This document shows positions 41,401-53,280 of a DNA stretch of 64,000 nucleotides, piece after piece (within the stretch, counting starts at the first letter, position 1; the number at the start of each line of letters is the position of its first letter). The DNA is from Lepturacanthus savala. Taxonomy: Eukaryota; Chordata; Actinopteri; Scombriformes; Trichiuridae. Position numbers and translations under genes: made by a program. Under the pieces are notes generated by a model. It saw only the letters and a program-made list of their open reading frames with translations. It was not told the origin of the DNA and made no database searches. The stretch spans positions 10,872,017 to 10,936,016 of the forward strand of contig CM060469.1 of the NCBI GenBank assembly GCA_030544235.1, written 5' to 3'.

Positions 41401-43669
41401 CAGATGAAAGGATATTGCTTTGGACATGTCCAGCTGTACCGTTCCACTCGGGTCCTCCAGGTAGAATTTACCCTTAAAAATAAAGAAAATTAATGTTTTA
41501 GAAACTAGATGAAGGTATTGAAGATACAGAACAGATTCTTGTACCCAGCTGTTTTTATTGGGTTTGCACTCAAAGAATTCACAAAATAAAAGTCAACAAT
41601 TATTTATAGATATGAGCATATTAATCACAAAGCGAGTATTAGCTCTATCCTGGAAAAACACCAGAAGACCAGGAAGTAACAAATGGCTAATGAGCTATCT
41701 GCCATTCTCTCCTTCATTTCTTATTTATCAGGAACAGACACGTCTAATGGAAGAGTCTGGAAACTTGTAAACAGTAGCCATCTGCAATACTTAATTTGGT
41801 AGGAATGTTTTTGTTTTATTTATGTTTATTCATTTCCCTCATATGCAATGGACTATAATTATTTTGAGCCCCAAAAAAACATCGGAACAATTGGGAGGAT
41901 GAGTTGGACGAACATGGAAGCCTCAAAGTCGGGGAAATTACAATTTCCGTTCTCAAATTCTAACCACTCACCTCCTTCAGTTGTGTGATCATCCCGAGCA
42001 CAATCACCTCGCCCAGTTTAGCTGTGCTACCAAGCAGCGCTTCAATTGTCTTGAGCTAAAATAGGAATCACAATCAGTCCATTACAGTAAAATGTGTTTC
42101 ATATACAGTCTCCAGCTTTTAAGGCAGCTCGGCATTGATACGTTTCAAGTTTCTCTTGTTTCAATTACAATTTTTAAGAAAGAAATATTTTAAATAGTGG
42201 TCAGTGTCGGTGGTTTATTGATTCAATACCTGAAATTTGTTTTGACCCTCTTCAACAGCAGCTCCTATTGCCGGTGGGGTAAAGAGCTCATGTCGATGTG
42301 TACGCTACAAAAAAAAAAAATATCTCTGTGTGAGTTCAACAACCAAGCTGAAAATAATGGAAACATTAGCAAAAGTCTGGAAATGTCAGTGGTGAAGCAG
42401 ACCTGTTGTAAGATGGTGTAGCGCTCCCTGAAGAGTTCAGCTTTGTCTCTAGCCAAACCGCACAGACTCGGGGCCGGACGGCTGGTCATGCTGATGCTGA
42501 ATGAAAAGGTCAGAATTTAAAAAAAAAAACAAAAAAAACTGTCTTCCTGAAAGTAGGTATTTAACACAAAGTCTGAAGTAAATGTCAAATGTAAAAGGGA
42601 AAGCTTCCATTTACTTACGGTACAAATTTTTTACGCTCCACGCTGTAAATGTATCTGGGAACATCAAAGGCTCCAATGATGTTGAAAACATTATCTCTGA
42701 GGAAGAAACAAGAGAATCAACTCAAGTATTTTTTTCTTTCTTTACAGGGCAGGAAAGGCAATTATATGTCTACAACTTATTATCTGTTGAAATATAATAA
42801 TAATATTTTGTGATAAGCCAAAATAAGACTGTTGAATTTATTGGTCTCATGTTTTTTTCACCATTTTGGTAATATTTTAATGACCAAATGATTTATTTAT
42901 TAAAAGTGAAACGTTGCTGTTACTTTTGCTGCCTTATAAGTAACACCAATAATATGATTAATCATTTAATCAAACACTAATTGATAATGAAAGATACTGT
43001 TAGTAGCAGCTGTACTTACATGGTTTCATCACAAGACTGAGTACAGTCCTGCACTGCAATTTCCACCACAGGCAGCTCAATCATACTCGTGGACACTGTT
43101 GGAAAACACACATGGTCACAGACTGAAAAGACACACTCAAAGAAACAGATTGTGAGCCACACACACTGTACGTACACGGCTGCTTTTCCACCGCATCCAG
43201 GACCTTTTCAATAACATCTTCCAGTTCAGAAGGATTGACAGACTCCAGCACCTCCACAAGATACCTGCTGGCTTCACTGGAGTAAAAATACACCATGAAA
43301 ATCTACACAAAACACAGTCTGTTCATATTGTTTTTATACAGTATCGCCGCTGGTATGACAGTAGAAAAAGCTAAATTTGCTGTGTGCCCAGAAATATATA
43401 AATGTATATATAAATGAAAGGGTGGCTCACCTGTTTATGTTTACCTATGGTGAACAAATAGTTTTGTAATTTGTAATTTTATTCATTTTTTTTATTTCAC
43501 CCTTTTTTGAGGAGCTGTTTCATGACTGTTTATTTTTTGTCATCTTTTCATTTATTGATAGCTGTAATCCTACATGTTGTAATTTGCAATAACATTTGCA
43601 CAAAGAAAGCCTATTCACCTATGTTAATAAGATTATAATGATAACCCAAGGTAGTAACTAGTATGTACA

Positions 43670-43758
<89 letters not shown>

Positions 43759-44170
43759 TATAAAGGTCATTTTAAGTCAATTTTTGCCTTTTTTTTACCT
43801 TTTAGTTCAATGTGAGCAATGTAAGGAATTACAGTTTACATTTGATACAAACAAAAAAAGTGTTTAAACAGTTGAAATGAGTTGAGTTGTAATTAAGTTA
43901 GGGAAAGTAGTTAAACTATCATTAAATTGAGCAAGATCAATAGGAATATAAATATTTTCTAAGACTTTGAGACCTTCGTCCTGCCTGTGAGAACTAACTA
44001 AGCTTTGTGTTGTTTTAGCTTCTTATCTGCACAAATACAACAGTATCGTCACAACAACAAAAACATGTTAATAATGAAACTGTTAACAGGAATACATACG
44101 GTCTCAACATAAGTCCCCGCATCTTGAAGCCAGCGGACACTTTTGTCTTTATTTTACGAACCACATCCAT
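38462..44170 (-). CDS. pole2: DNA polymerase epsilon subunit 2 (B subunit)
   Basis: 19 coding exons, in transcript order: 44170-44100, 43276-43176, 43095-43020, 42696-42619, 42496-42403, 42304-42230, 42055-41972, 41472-41416, 41317-41269, 41127-41055, 40709-40537, 40423-40334, 40229-40175, 40085-40026, 39945-39868, 39768-39660, 39547-39371, 38662-38595, 38480-38462. The total is 528 aa (human 527). It is the non-catalytic second subunit of the leading-strand replicative polymerase. It has an N-terminal helical domain (about 1-75), an OB-fold region ([19 protein letters not shown]) and an inactivated calcineurin-like phosphoesterase domain ([51 protein letters not shown]). The C-terminus is VEDSKLQGL. 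The ATG exon is short and fits the human start. The gene is head to head with klhdc1, as I recall for human 14q21. The intron 41318-41415 is AT-AC. Confidence 0.97.
41318..41415 (-). other. pole2: U12-type AT-AC intron of pole2
   Basis: On the gene strand the exon ends TCCAAAGCA and the intron begins ATATCCTTT, the minor-spliceosome donor consensus. The intron ends TTCTCAC, and a branch-like CCTTAAC lies at 41335-41329, about 12 bases before the AC end. Splicing this way gives [12 protein letters not shown], which lines up with the human S-K-A-Q-F-H-S-G-L-Y-T-E without a gap. A GT-AG reading would add nine residues. Confidence 0.88.
43684..43757. repeat. (TA)n microsatellite
   Basis: About 74 bp of TA dinucleotides preceded by a (GT)n run, in pole2 intron 1. 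Confidence 0.97.
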
Positions 44171-44193
44171 GTTTATCGATGTCCAACTCAAGC

Positions 44194-44245
44194 TTTGGCG
44201 CTAAATGACAACATTACTTCCGCATGTATTTCATCACTTCCGCTG
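44194..44245 (-). promoter_or_regulatory. pole2: pole2 proximal promoter with E2F and ETS-like sites
   Basis: TTTGGCGC at 44194-44201 is an exact match to the E2F consensus TTTSGCGC, 24 bp upstream of the ATG. Two ACTTCCGC ETS-like sites follow within 40 bp. POLE2 is an S-phase gene, and E2F control is well established for replication genes. Binding itself is inferred. Confidence 0.6.
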
Positions 44246-44621
44246 AAGATGATGCTGCATTCAAGTGTTCCTCGGATGGTCCGATTTTCCAAGTTTGTTA
44301 TGATATGAGCGGGCGTTCACGTGAATTTAACAGTCGGAAATTCGTATCCAACAGCACGTGAATGCAGCACCAACAGCGAAAGCTAGTCTATCAGAACTAA
44401 TGCAACCGAAACGTTTCAGCCGATTAATCTTTCTTATTACTGGCACCTTTTGTACATAAATCAAATATTAAAACCGGTATATATAACTGATGCATACATA
44501 ATCCAGGTGATATGTGAAGCTAATTATTTTTCATGTTTAAGTTTTTTTTAAACTTAGTATACTTGTACAATTAGAGGCTTTTTACCAATAAGTATCAGAA
44601 ATGAGTTATCAAATGTGAGTT

Positions 44622-44785
44622 TGTGTATGCACTGTGGGAGCCCAGTAGGATTAAGACAGTGACAGTGACACCTTACCACCAACGAAAAACATGGTTCAAC
44701 TCTACACTATCTGATGAACAAGTCTGTGCAGCTGCTGGCTGTTGTTCATGTTACAGCCCTGCAATTACACTGTCATGTTGTTATA
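44622..44785. other. Noncoding block related to 52,900-53,070 (copy 1)
   Basis: Contains GGGAGCCCAGTAGGATTAAG, GTGACACCTTACCACC and, about 80 bp later, CTGCAATTACACTG. The same words occur in the same order and at similar spacing at 52,905-53,060. Lies between pole2 and klhdc1. Identity unknown; it could be an old repeat or a duplicated regulatory element. Confidence 0.55.
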
Positions 44786-45399
44786 TATTAGTATAAAGTA
44801 CATGCAAAGGTCTGAAGTACAACTGTTTTGATCAAATATATGCAATATTGAATCTATTGAGAAAATCCTGCATAAAACAAAATAAAACTATGCTTCCTCA
44901 TCTCTTATTTTCATACTTTCCTCCAGACAATGCTGTGTATTATGTAAATGACATGAATTAACCAGTGAAATACTCAAATATATTTTTGTCATTTTGGGCC
45001 TCCATAAGATGACCACTCTTTCAATGTAATAAATACTTAAATAAATAATAATAAATACTTTTTTTTAGCAAAGGTGGGAGACAACATAGCCCATTGTATT
45101 ATTATGATTATGGTTCTTGTTATGTTTAGGATAAATTTGCAATAACGGCTGCTTGAATTAAATACAATGACATGCAATAAATTTATTGTGAACATTGGAA
45201 CACAGGATGCACGAAATGACAATTTCAAAATAAGCAGCTGACCTAAACAAAAATATTGGATTCATACACATTTCCATGGTTATAATACATAATTTCGTTT
45301 ATTTTGATTAATGTAATATATATTTTTTTCACAATGTCTTTTTTATTGATTTACAATTTAACATTTTGGCCTCCATCGAGTGGTTTGCTGGTTTTATTT

Positions 45400-45606
45400 T
45401 GAAAAGAAAGGGACACCGGATATTCCGTTTTATTTTGTAAGCTAGCGGTTTTGACGCAGTCACGTCAGAACCATATGACAGGAACGAAGCTTTCTGCTCG
45501 ACCTAACATACTCTACGTGTGTGTGTTTGCAAGATGTATTTTGTGGAACAGGTTTAGTGAACATGAGGTAACACTTTAACACCGACAGAAACTCTACTGT
45601 CACCTG
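45400..45606 (+). promoter_or_regulatory. klhdc1: klhdc1 promoter and noncoding first exon (inferred)
   Basis: Contains a CRE-like CACGTCA (about 45,462). A candidate donor CACCTGTGAGTAT sits near 45,605, upstream of the acceptor ahead of the start codon (45,847). The start site is not determined. Confidence 0.4.
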
Positions 45607-45846
45607 TGAGTATATGCAACTAATTACAAAAAAATACTAGTTTTAACATATAATGGACGTCTTCTTGCTTTATAACTTACCTTTTAACCTTTACTGACAT
45701 GACAGAAACGCTGCTATCATTACTTACTTACGTTACTTTCCTCGCTACTCTAGTCTAAATGCAGATATGTGTGACATGTTTAGACATAACATATATAATT
45801 GTAGGTTTAAAGGAACGTTTTTTTCTTCTATTTTTAGCAGCCAGAC

Positions 45847-48800
45847 ATGGATTCTGCTTTTGAGAGACACTGTTCAGAGCTGGTCGCCAGAGAGAGGAGC
45901 GGCCACACCGCTGTGGTGGAGGAAAACCTGCTGTATGTGTGGGGAGGATACATGGTAAGAACAACAGCCAGGTACATTCATTATTAATGTATAATGACAG
46001 CATCACATGTATGTATAATATATATATTGACTATGCATCATACAGCACATTAATATAAATTATAAATATATACTTGACGTCATGTATATGTGTAATAAGT
46101 ACTTTATGTCATACAAAGTACTTACATAAGATAACAAAGAGTAGCCTGTATAATTTAGCTGAAACTATACCTATATAATAATAACTAACTATATAATACT
46201 ACTACTACTAATAATACAGAAATACACTAATTCAGTTCCCAACTAACAAAAACAAGACCCCAGAACCCATCTGATAAGATTCATGCTTTTATGTGTCTTA
46301 TAACAGAAAATGGCTGAATCTGCCATAATCAAGAAAAAATAAATAAACTCAGTACATAGATAAATATACCAGTAAAAGTTCATGATTTCATTTTCCATTT
46401 AATTCATTCATAAGATACATTTATTTGTATTTATTTCTATATTATTTTCCCATGCATTTGAGTTGAGAATTTTAAAACATATTTATTTACGTATTAAATG
46501 TGTTCCCCCCATTCTTTTTTATCCCAATATATAAAATTTGAAATTAATAAGTGCACGTGCAAAGGAAAAATAATACACAGATAATATAAAATCAATACTA
46601 CTAAATTAAATACATGTATATTTATTTTAAATTATGGCAGTACTCTATACAAATGGTGCTGTATTCTGTCATTATGGAATTATAGTGAAAATAAATTATT
46701 CTCCTTTTTTTCTGGGAATCCCCCAGGCACCTACTCAAGGAACCACGGCAGTAATGTATATAATAACACTCTGAAACTAGCCCTTAGGTAGGTTCACAAT
46801 TGTTCAAGCCTGTTCTAAAATAAAAGCCAGGCGACCATATTGATACGTTTTTGTGTTGCCGTAATTATTCCTCTTACTCATACTGACAATTTTAAGATCC
46901 TTTTATAATGCACTTTCAATTTAAAGTGACCACTGGGACCAACTCCATGGCCCTCCGTCTGTGCAAAAATGTATTAATCAAGGAAAGTCAATGTCTGCAC
47001 ACTGTTATTGGCTAGACGCCACACACACGCGCATGCACACACACACACAAAGATAATAGATAAACACACTTCTAGTGGGTCATAGGTAATGGCTGAGAGA
47101 GACATTATATCTGTTTTTTTTTTATTCTTTATTCTCTTCCTTCAATGATATAATTCACTCAGAATGACTCAACACATATTGATATTGTTACTGCAGATAT
47201 TGATTTCACTGTAATGTTTTATTCTCTACAGTCAATTGCTGATGATGAAGTTTTCCTACCCAGCGATGAAATCTGGGTTTATGACTTAGAACGAGGTGTA
47301 TGGTAAGAATATTAAACAACGACCTTTGTGTGTAGTAATGCAGTAACATTCACACTCTTGCTGGTGATTGTGATATTTTACTGACACATTCCAGTTCTGG
47401 TTCTCTGTTGAAAAATTATGTCGTACAGAGTGAATGTGCTTAGCCTCTTCTCCGCATGTTTTCTTTTTCTCAAGGGAAATGTTCAACATGACGGGGGACG
47501 TCCCGCCCTCCATGTCGGGGACCTGTAGCTGCTCTATGAATGGACACATGTACATATTTGGAGGTTGCGATGAAAATGGACAAACCAATCAGGTGAGAGA
47601 ACATGATTTCATGATAAGAAAGATACCTGACTAATACCTGAATAAAATCCCCTGAAAGAGTGTGAGCACTTATGATATACACACCTTTATTAAGTGTGAA
47701 TTAAGTAGACTTGTTGAAAATACATACATTTCTAGTAAAAATACCTACAAAAGAAAAACTGCATAGCTCTGGTTAATTAACCACAGTGGATCAGGATGGA
47801 CACCTATAAAGTTCAGCTTAGACAGAGTTATACGAAGTTGACATGGTGTTTTGACTTCAAACAGATCTATTGTGTCAACCTGACAGACGGCAAATACAAA
47901 TGGAGGAAGATCGTACACGAGATGGGTTCTGCTCCTTCACCTCGAGACAAATTGTCCTGCTGGGCTTATAAAGGAAGGTAAGCACTATGAGAATGTCTGA
48001 TTTATTAAATTGAATACATTTTATGCGTTGGTCTATTTTCAAATCATCTTCTCTCTTTGTTTTAGACAATTATACACTATATTCTTCAATATAACATATC
48101 CCTGTAGGCCTTTTCTCCCGTATTCTATCACTATATAAATTTACAACTTCTAAATGGGGCTCACATCTTTTTTTCCCTCAGTATTCACTAACCATCATAA
48201 TTCATCCTTAATATTTTCCAGGTTAATCTATTTTGGCGGATATGGTCACAAACTTCTGACCGACATCGATAGCAGAAACAGAAGCTTCATTGTTGATGAA
48301 GCATCATGGGTAATTATTTTATTTTTTGAATGAACTATAAATAATTTACAATACAATAGTGCTGCCTAGGCATCAAATATATATTTTTTAAAACAAAATT
48401 TTGAGATAAAAACAATAGAAAGGAATTCCTGTAAAGCTATCTTGTTGATTTCAGGTAGATGGTGTCTTCTGGGGATGGAACAACGAGGTTCATGCATTTG
48501 ACCCCATGCAAGCCGGTTGGAGTGAACCCCAAACCCAGGTAAGTTCTTCATTTCTCGGAGAGTTTAGCAGCAATTTGGAAATCTGCGAAGAAAATTTCAG
48601 AGCCCTCCGATGATCTCCTACCGCTGGTTTTTGCATGCAGGGCCGTGCTCCAGCCCCCAGGGCGGCTCATGCCGGTGCCACACTCGGCTGTAGAGGATAC
48701 ATTTGCGGAGGCAGAGTCATGGTGAGAGCTATACATGGTTTTCAGTTTTTTCTCAAAACGCATTAGTAGCATTGGTAGTTGGTAATTTATACTTCTCTCT

Positions 48801-51156
48801 CTACTTTTTTTAATGCAGGAAACCAGGATGAGTGACATTCACTGCTTAGACCTCGAAACGTGGACGTGGTCAGAAATGTATGTGATTATGATTAATCTTA
48901 AATCTTTACTTCAATATTTGTACTCTGTCCTGCTTCCATCTTGTCTGTCTCTTATGTATTTTACATAAAGAGTGTTTAGGAGGCATATTCTTTGATACAG
49001 GGTTCCTGCTGGGTCTTATAAGTTCTTAAAAGCACTGAATTTATCATTTTGTAAATAATACTTTAAAAAGACTCAGAAAAGTCTTAAGTTTTCATATCTG
49101 GGTCTTACAATTGTGCAGTTTAAAACTTCACCGTACAACTACAGTTGAGGTTTTGATGAAAAAGTGTTTTATATGGACAGAGCCTGCATTTATTACTTGA
49201 AAATATTCACTAAAAGTCAATTAATAGATTTTATATCATTCCCTTTGCTGTATTAGGTCATTCATATTACCTTAACTATTACTGTTGAGGTTTTAGTGAA
49301 AACATATTTACATGGAAGTAGTACGTAATTAATATAAATGAACAAATTTGCAGATAGGTCTGGGAAATAGGTCGTGAAATGCATATTAAGTTTTATATTA
49401 ATTTCTTAAAAAGACTTGAATTTAACTTTTTCCAGAACCCCAGTGTCCATCACTCCAGTGGGCAGATCGTGGCATACGCTCACAGCGGTGTCAGATAACA
49501 GCTTGTTTCTGTTCGGCGGACTCAGTGTAGACTGCAAACCCATGAGTAAGGCAATTTACCTACTTATTCTCATTTTTAATTCGGTTGTTCGAACATCGTC
49601 GTAGTTCTGATATGAACGGTTTCTTCTGTAATAAAGTCTTCTCTTCCATCATCAGGCGATGGGTGGTTGCTTGATGTTGAAACAAAGAAATGGAGAGAAA
49701 TCGAGCATCCCTTCAAGAATAAGCCAAGGTAACAGCTTTTAAAACACTAAACAACCGGAGCATTTATTTGTTTCAGTCACTCAGATCAGGTGCGTATTTG
49801 AGAACAGGAGAATAACTCCTTCCTGCTCAGGAAAAGTAGAAATACATGTTAATTTACTTAAATTCTTTTATGAAACCAGTATGACTACCGTATAACTTAC
49901 ATTTTTTAAAAGTAAGACTATAGTACTGTAATTAAACAGCTCGCAAATTCTTCTCCTGAAGTTTTCTTTGCAGATTTTACGAAAGAAGGTTTGAATTCTT
50001 ACGTTGTCATTGTTTTGCTGCACTGGAGCCAATGCAATTGATATTTAAACATTACCTGAGAGGGTGGTCTTTAATGTCATTTGAGCACAACAATGATGCT
50101 GACAAAAGTACTTATACGCTATTTTATGTATATTACGTATATTATAGAGCTTGAACGTTAAAATCTGACCATGACAAAATGATGCAAGGATCTTTTGTGT
50201 CTTTTCAGTAAAACTTGGATCATTTGTTATCCTACTTAAGGTTGTGGCACTCGGCATGTCCAGGTAAAGACTCTGATGTCATTGTGTTTGGTGGAAGTTG
50301 CGACTACATCCTCCTTGTTGACACAGTAAGTATTGCAGAGAGGTGAGAAACGGATCTGTCGTTTCAATTAAAGTATTCTAAATTCACACACCTTTTGGTA
50401 ATGATCACATGGCAAGCTAAATCCCCTTTGAAAGAACAAACAATAGTTCTAATAGTACTTAAAATTGCATTAATTCAGGCAAAAAACATTCAACTTTATT
50501 GCCAAATATACATATATATACATGACATACAGAGGATCAAGAAAATATTTCTTCCTATCCCATGGTGTTAAGAGATAAAAGTGCACAGGAACAACAGATA
50601 AGACAAAACAAGACAAGACGTTTCCTGTCGCTAGGTAAACAGCAGATAAGACAAACAATAAACTACACAGTTCATGTTCACATTGGCTGACAGCCATGCA
50701 AAAACATGACAGCACACAGAATAACCCTTCTATGTTTCTCTGTAGGGTCACTGCAATGATGCACTTGTCTTCCAGATGCAGCCATACCCTCTATTCAGGT
50801 AAACACAGAAAGACCATATGAATATGCTTTGCACAATAGAGATTTTGACTTGCCAAACACGGGTGAAAATGTGAAAAAATGTCTCCTGATTAAGTGACCG
50901 GCTCATAAGTCTGTCACTTCCATGAAACGAAATCATTTTCACCCGTGCAGTCAGAATATGTGTTTTTGTCCTCAAACAGAAATGAGAAACGACAGTGTCT
51001 TTTTCGTCCGACAGGATTTGCGAGGACTACATTGCCAAGAATGTGAGGAGCTACGAGACACTCAGAAGTCAGCTCCCTCTCCTTCCCCCCAAGCTGCTGA
51101 CAGCAGTACAGAGCAGGATGTCTTTCTACAGGCCTTCGAAGAAAAAACAGCTTTAG
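45847..51156 (+). CDS. klhdc1: Kelch domain-containing protein 1
   Basis: 13 coding exons: 45847-45954, 47232-47302, 47475-47592, 47865-47977, 48222-48309, 48455-48538, 48641-48721, 48819-48877, 49436-49545, 49656-49728, 50241-50325, 50746-50798, 51015-51156 (TAG), giving 394 aa. Human KLHDC1 is about 406 aa. It is a Kelch propeller that serves as a cullin-5 substrate receptor recognising C-terminal glycine degrons. Kelch blades are marked by LLYVWGGYMS, MYIFGGCDE, LIYFGGYGHK, YICGGRV, LFLFGGLS and VIVFGGSCDY. A BC-box-like P-L-x3-C-x3-I lies at residues 345-354 (PLFRICEDYI), followed by a Cul5-box-like LPLLP at 368-372. GHCNDALVFQMQPYPLFR and LPPKLL favour KLHDC1 over KLHDC2. It lies head to head with pole2. 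The human tandem neighbour KLHDC2 is not seen downstream. Confidence 0.94.
45955..47231 (+). other. klhdc1 intron 1, no recognised element
   Basis: 1.28-kb AT-rich intron with a short CA run near 47,030-47,050. No exon or clear transposon seen. Confidence 0.5.
49005..49425. repeat. Possible interspersed repeat in klhdc1 intron 8
   Basis: Repeated motifs CTTAAAA, AAGACTCAGAAAAGTCTTAA, GTCTTACAA and CTTAAAAAGACTTGAATTT resemble a fish repeat built on 'aagtcttaaa' words. It reaches the acceptor of the 110-bp exon. Family uncertain. Confidence 0.4.
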
Positions 51157-51579
51157 TCGAACGGAAAGGACTCGTCAAATGCCAAGAACAGGTCAACGCC
51201 ATACGAAATGTTATCGAACGCCGGAGTGTGAGTGAAGCGAATGTCGGACCTCCCAGTCTGGTGTCTGTGGCGACATTCCTGCGCAGGCGCACCGGCAGTG
51301 GTGCATTTTTAAGTCAACCAGCATTTAATGGTTTGAAGGGCGTCGATTGAGCTTGCGCACATAGAGACTTGTTACACTGTCTGATTCAGGTTTAGCCCTC
51401 CGCTAATTTGGGCGGTAAAATATTGTAATCTCGCAGCTCTTCTACACTTTCTAAATGTTATCGGACCGAAAGGATCGAATATCGAAAAAAATAGTTATGT
51501 TGCCTCAAAAACAGTTTATCCACCATTTTTTAACTGGAGTCACATGTGGATAATAAGTATTTACTCTTTGGAAAGGCCT

Positions 51580-51822
51580 GGCAGATTTTAAATAGTACAG
51601 TTCAACACAAAGCTTTACAGTATACCAGGTGTTACAGGTGTTACTGATGCTTCTAATTAAGGTTCGGTTTCACTTAGTATAGCAGAGCCTTTCCAGTGAG
51701 GGAAAAAACACAAGAGATTAACTCTGTTTGACCTGAATGGAATAATTTAATTAATAAGTATCACTGGTGACACCTGTGTTTATCTACTATTTCATGCTAA
51801 TATTACTGCTGCGAAAAAGGTC
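51580..51822. mobile_element. MITE family 1, copy D
   Basis: Shows AGGTGTTACTGATGCTTCTA, TAGCAGAGCCTTTCCAGTGA, AACTCTGTTTGACCTGAATG, then ACACCTGTGTTTATCTACTA, TTTCATGCTAATATTACTGC and TGCGAAAAAGGTCC. The right arm is well kept, the left outer arm is worn. Lies just downstream of klhdc1. Confidence 0.75.
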
Positions 51823-52899
51823 CATTAAATATATCAACAGTATTACACAAATTACATTACAAAAGAAGAGAAGAAAGTAAAAATAAGCTAAAATAGATTA
51901 AGACAAGCTAAATACGGGAATGGAAGTGCACGGAGCAGCGCAAGGAATAGTTTGATTTATTGAAAGAAAAGTTGCACACTGTAGGTCTAAGTACTGTATT
52001 CCTTTCATTTTCAAACAGCTCAGTCAGTGGGCGGGGATAGTGTTTTTTTTTTTTTTTTTCATTTTTAAAACACAGTGTGCAAAATGTTTTATGGCGTTGT
52101 ATTTTATTGTTTTACCAAATTTCAAAACTATTTTGTACCGTCTGCCTGCTGAAATTGTTCCTGTGATGACTGTGATGATTAAACGGCACATCAAAAAGTA
52201 TTTTCCTGACGTGTGTCACACGGGTATTTAAGCAAACTTAGTATTGTTATAATAGCAAATTTAACAAGCAAACACAGATGATGCACATGATCACAAATAT
52301 AGAAATAATTTTGTTTTTTATTTGCAATATAAAACAAAAATTACAATATTCGTACTCTACGTTCGTACTCTGGTTGAAAATCACCAGTCGTTAAACATCA
52401 ACACCTGCAGTTTCTTGACACACTATAAATGTGTATAAATTTATATATATATACAGACACACTCTTACATACACAGTTGATGTGTTTCACCACTAAGTGG
52501 CAGCAAAGCTTTGTGTTTGTATGTGGTTTCATCTTTAGCAGGAAAGCAGCTGGGTCAAACTGAGCCTGATTGAAAGTCTCTCTGTTGCCACACATTCCTT
52601 CTTCATGGGTGGAGAAGTACAGGGACTGTGGTCAGGAAGGAAAAACCTTAAATAAACTTTGCATGTTCGCCACTTATGGAAAAACTATAGCCCTTCACAC
52701 TGCACTACCTGCATTGAACTGCTAGTGGAAAAATCTCCCATACAGTTTCACCACCAAGACCTCAAGAATGTGCCTGTGCTGCTGATTTTTTTTTTTTTTA
52801 GGAAATGCCAAGTTTATGCAACCGGAGAAATGTCGTTCTCTCCGTTTCTCATTCACAGACGAAGTTAAAGTGTAGTAAGTAATTGGTTACAAATAAATA

Positions 52900-53070
52900 G
52901 GTGCACGCTCTGCGGGAGCCCAGCGGGATTGACAGGTGACACCTTACCACTGGAGATAAGAATCCCAGGAGGCCTCTTGTCTGTTAACAGCTCTGGTCTG
53001 CGCGAGGAGAACTTTCTGGCATCCGTTCAAGTCGGTGTTATAACTCTGCAATTACACTGCTTCTGGGCTG
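52900..53070. other. Noncoding block related to 44,622-44,785 (copy 2)
   Basis: GGGAGCCCAGCGGGATTGAC, GTGACACCTTACCACT and, about 110 bp later, CTGCAATTACACTG, paralleling copy 1. It also holds an AGATAAG GATA site. Located downstream of klhdc1, in or near the cys1 3' UTR. Confidence 0.55.
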
Positions 53071-53280
53071 TTAAATAAAACTTGGGTGAAGGCTAAGGGA
53101 CTGTGGACGCAGCTGGACAAAAACACAATGTTATATTTAAAGAAACCCTGCGATTGTATCCCTGTAAAGAAACCCTGGATCCTTTTCTTTTTTTCTCTCC
53201 CTCCCATTATTTCTTCTGCAAACTTGGATGCATCTCATGAAGGCAGCTGCAAAGGACAGCAGCTCGGCGGCATCCGGTGG

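Noticed and set aside
41269..41472. GT-AG reading of the pole2 intron adding ISFHLLDSH
   Set aside because: It is in frame, but the AT-AC reading removes exactly these nine residues, restores alignment with human and has full U12 donor and branch consensus.
50922..51350. 142-codon + ORF overlapping the last klhdc1 exon
   Set aside because: Wrong frame; the klhdc1 frame through 51015-51156 gives the conserved BC-box and LPPKLL end.
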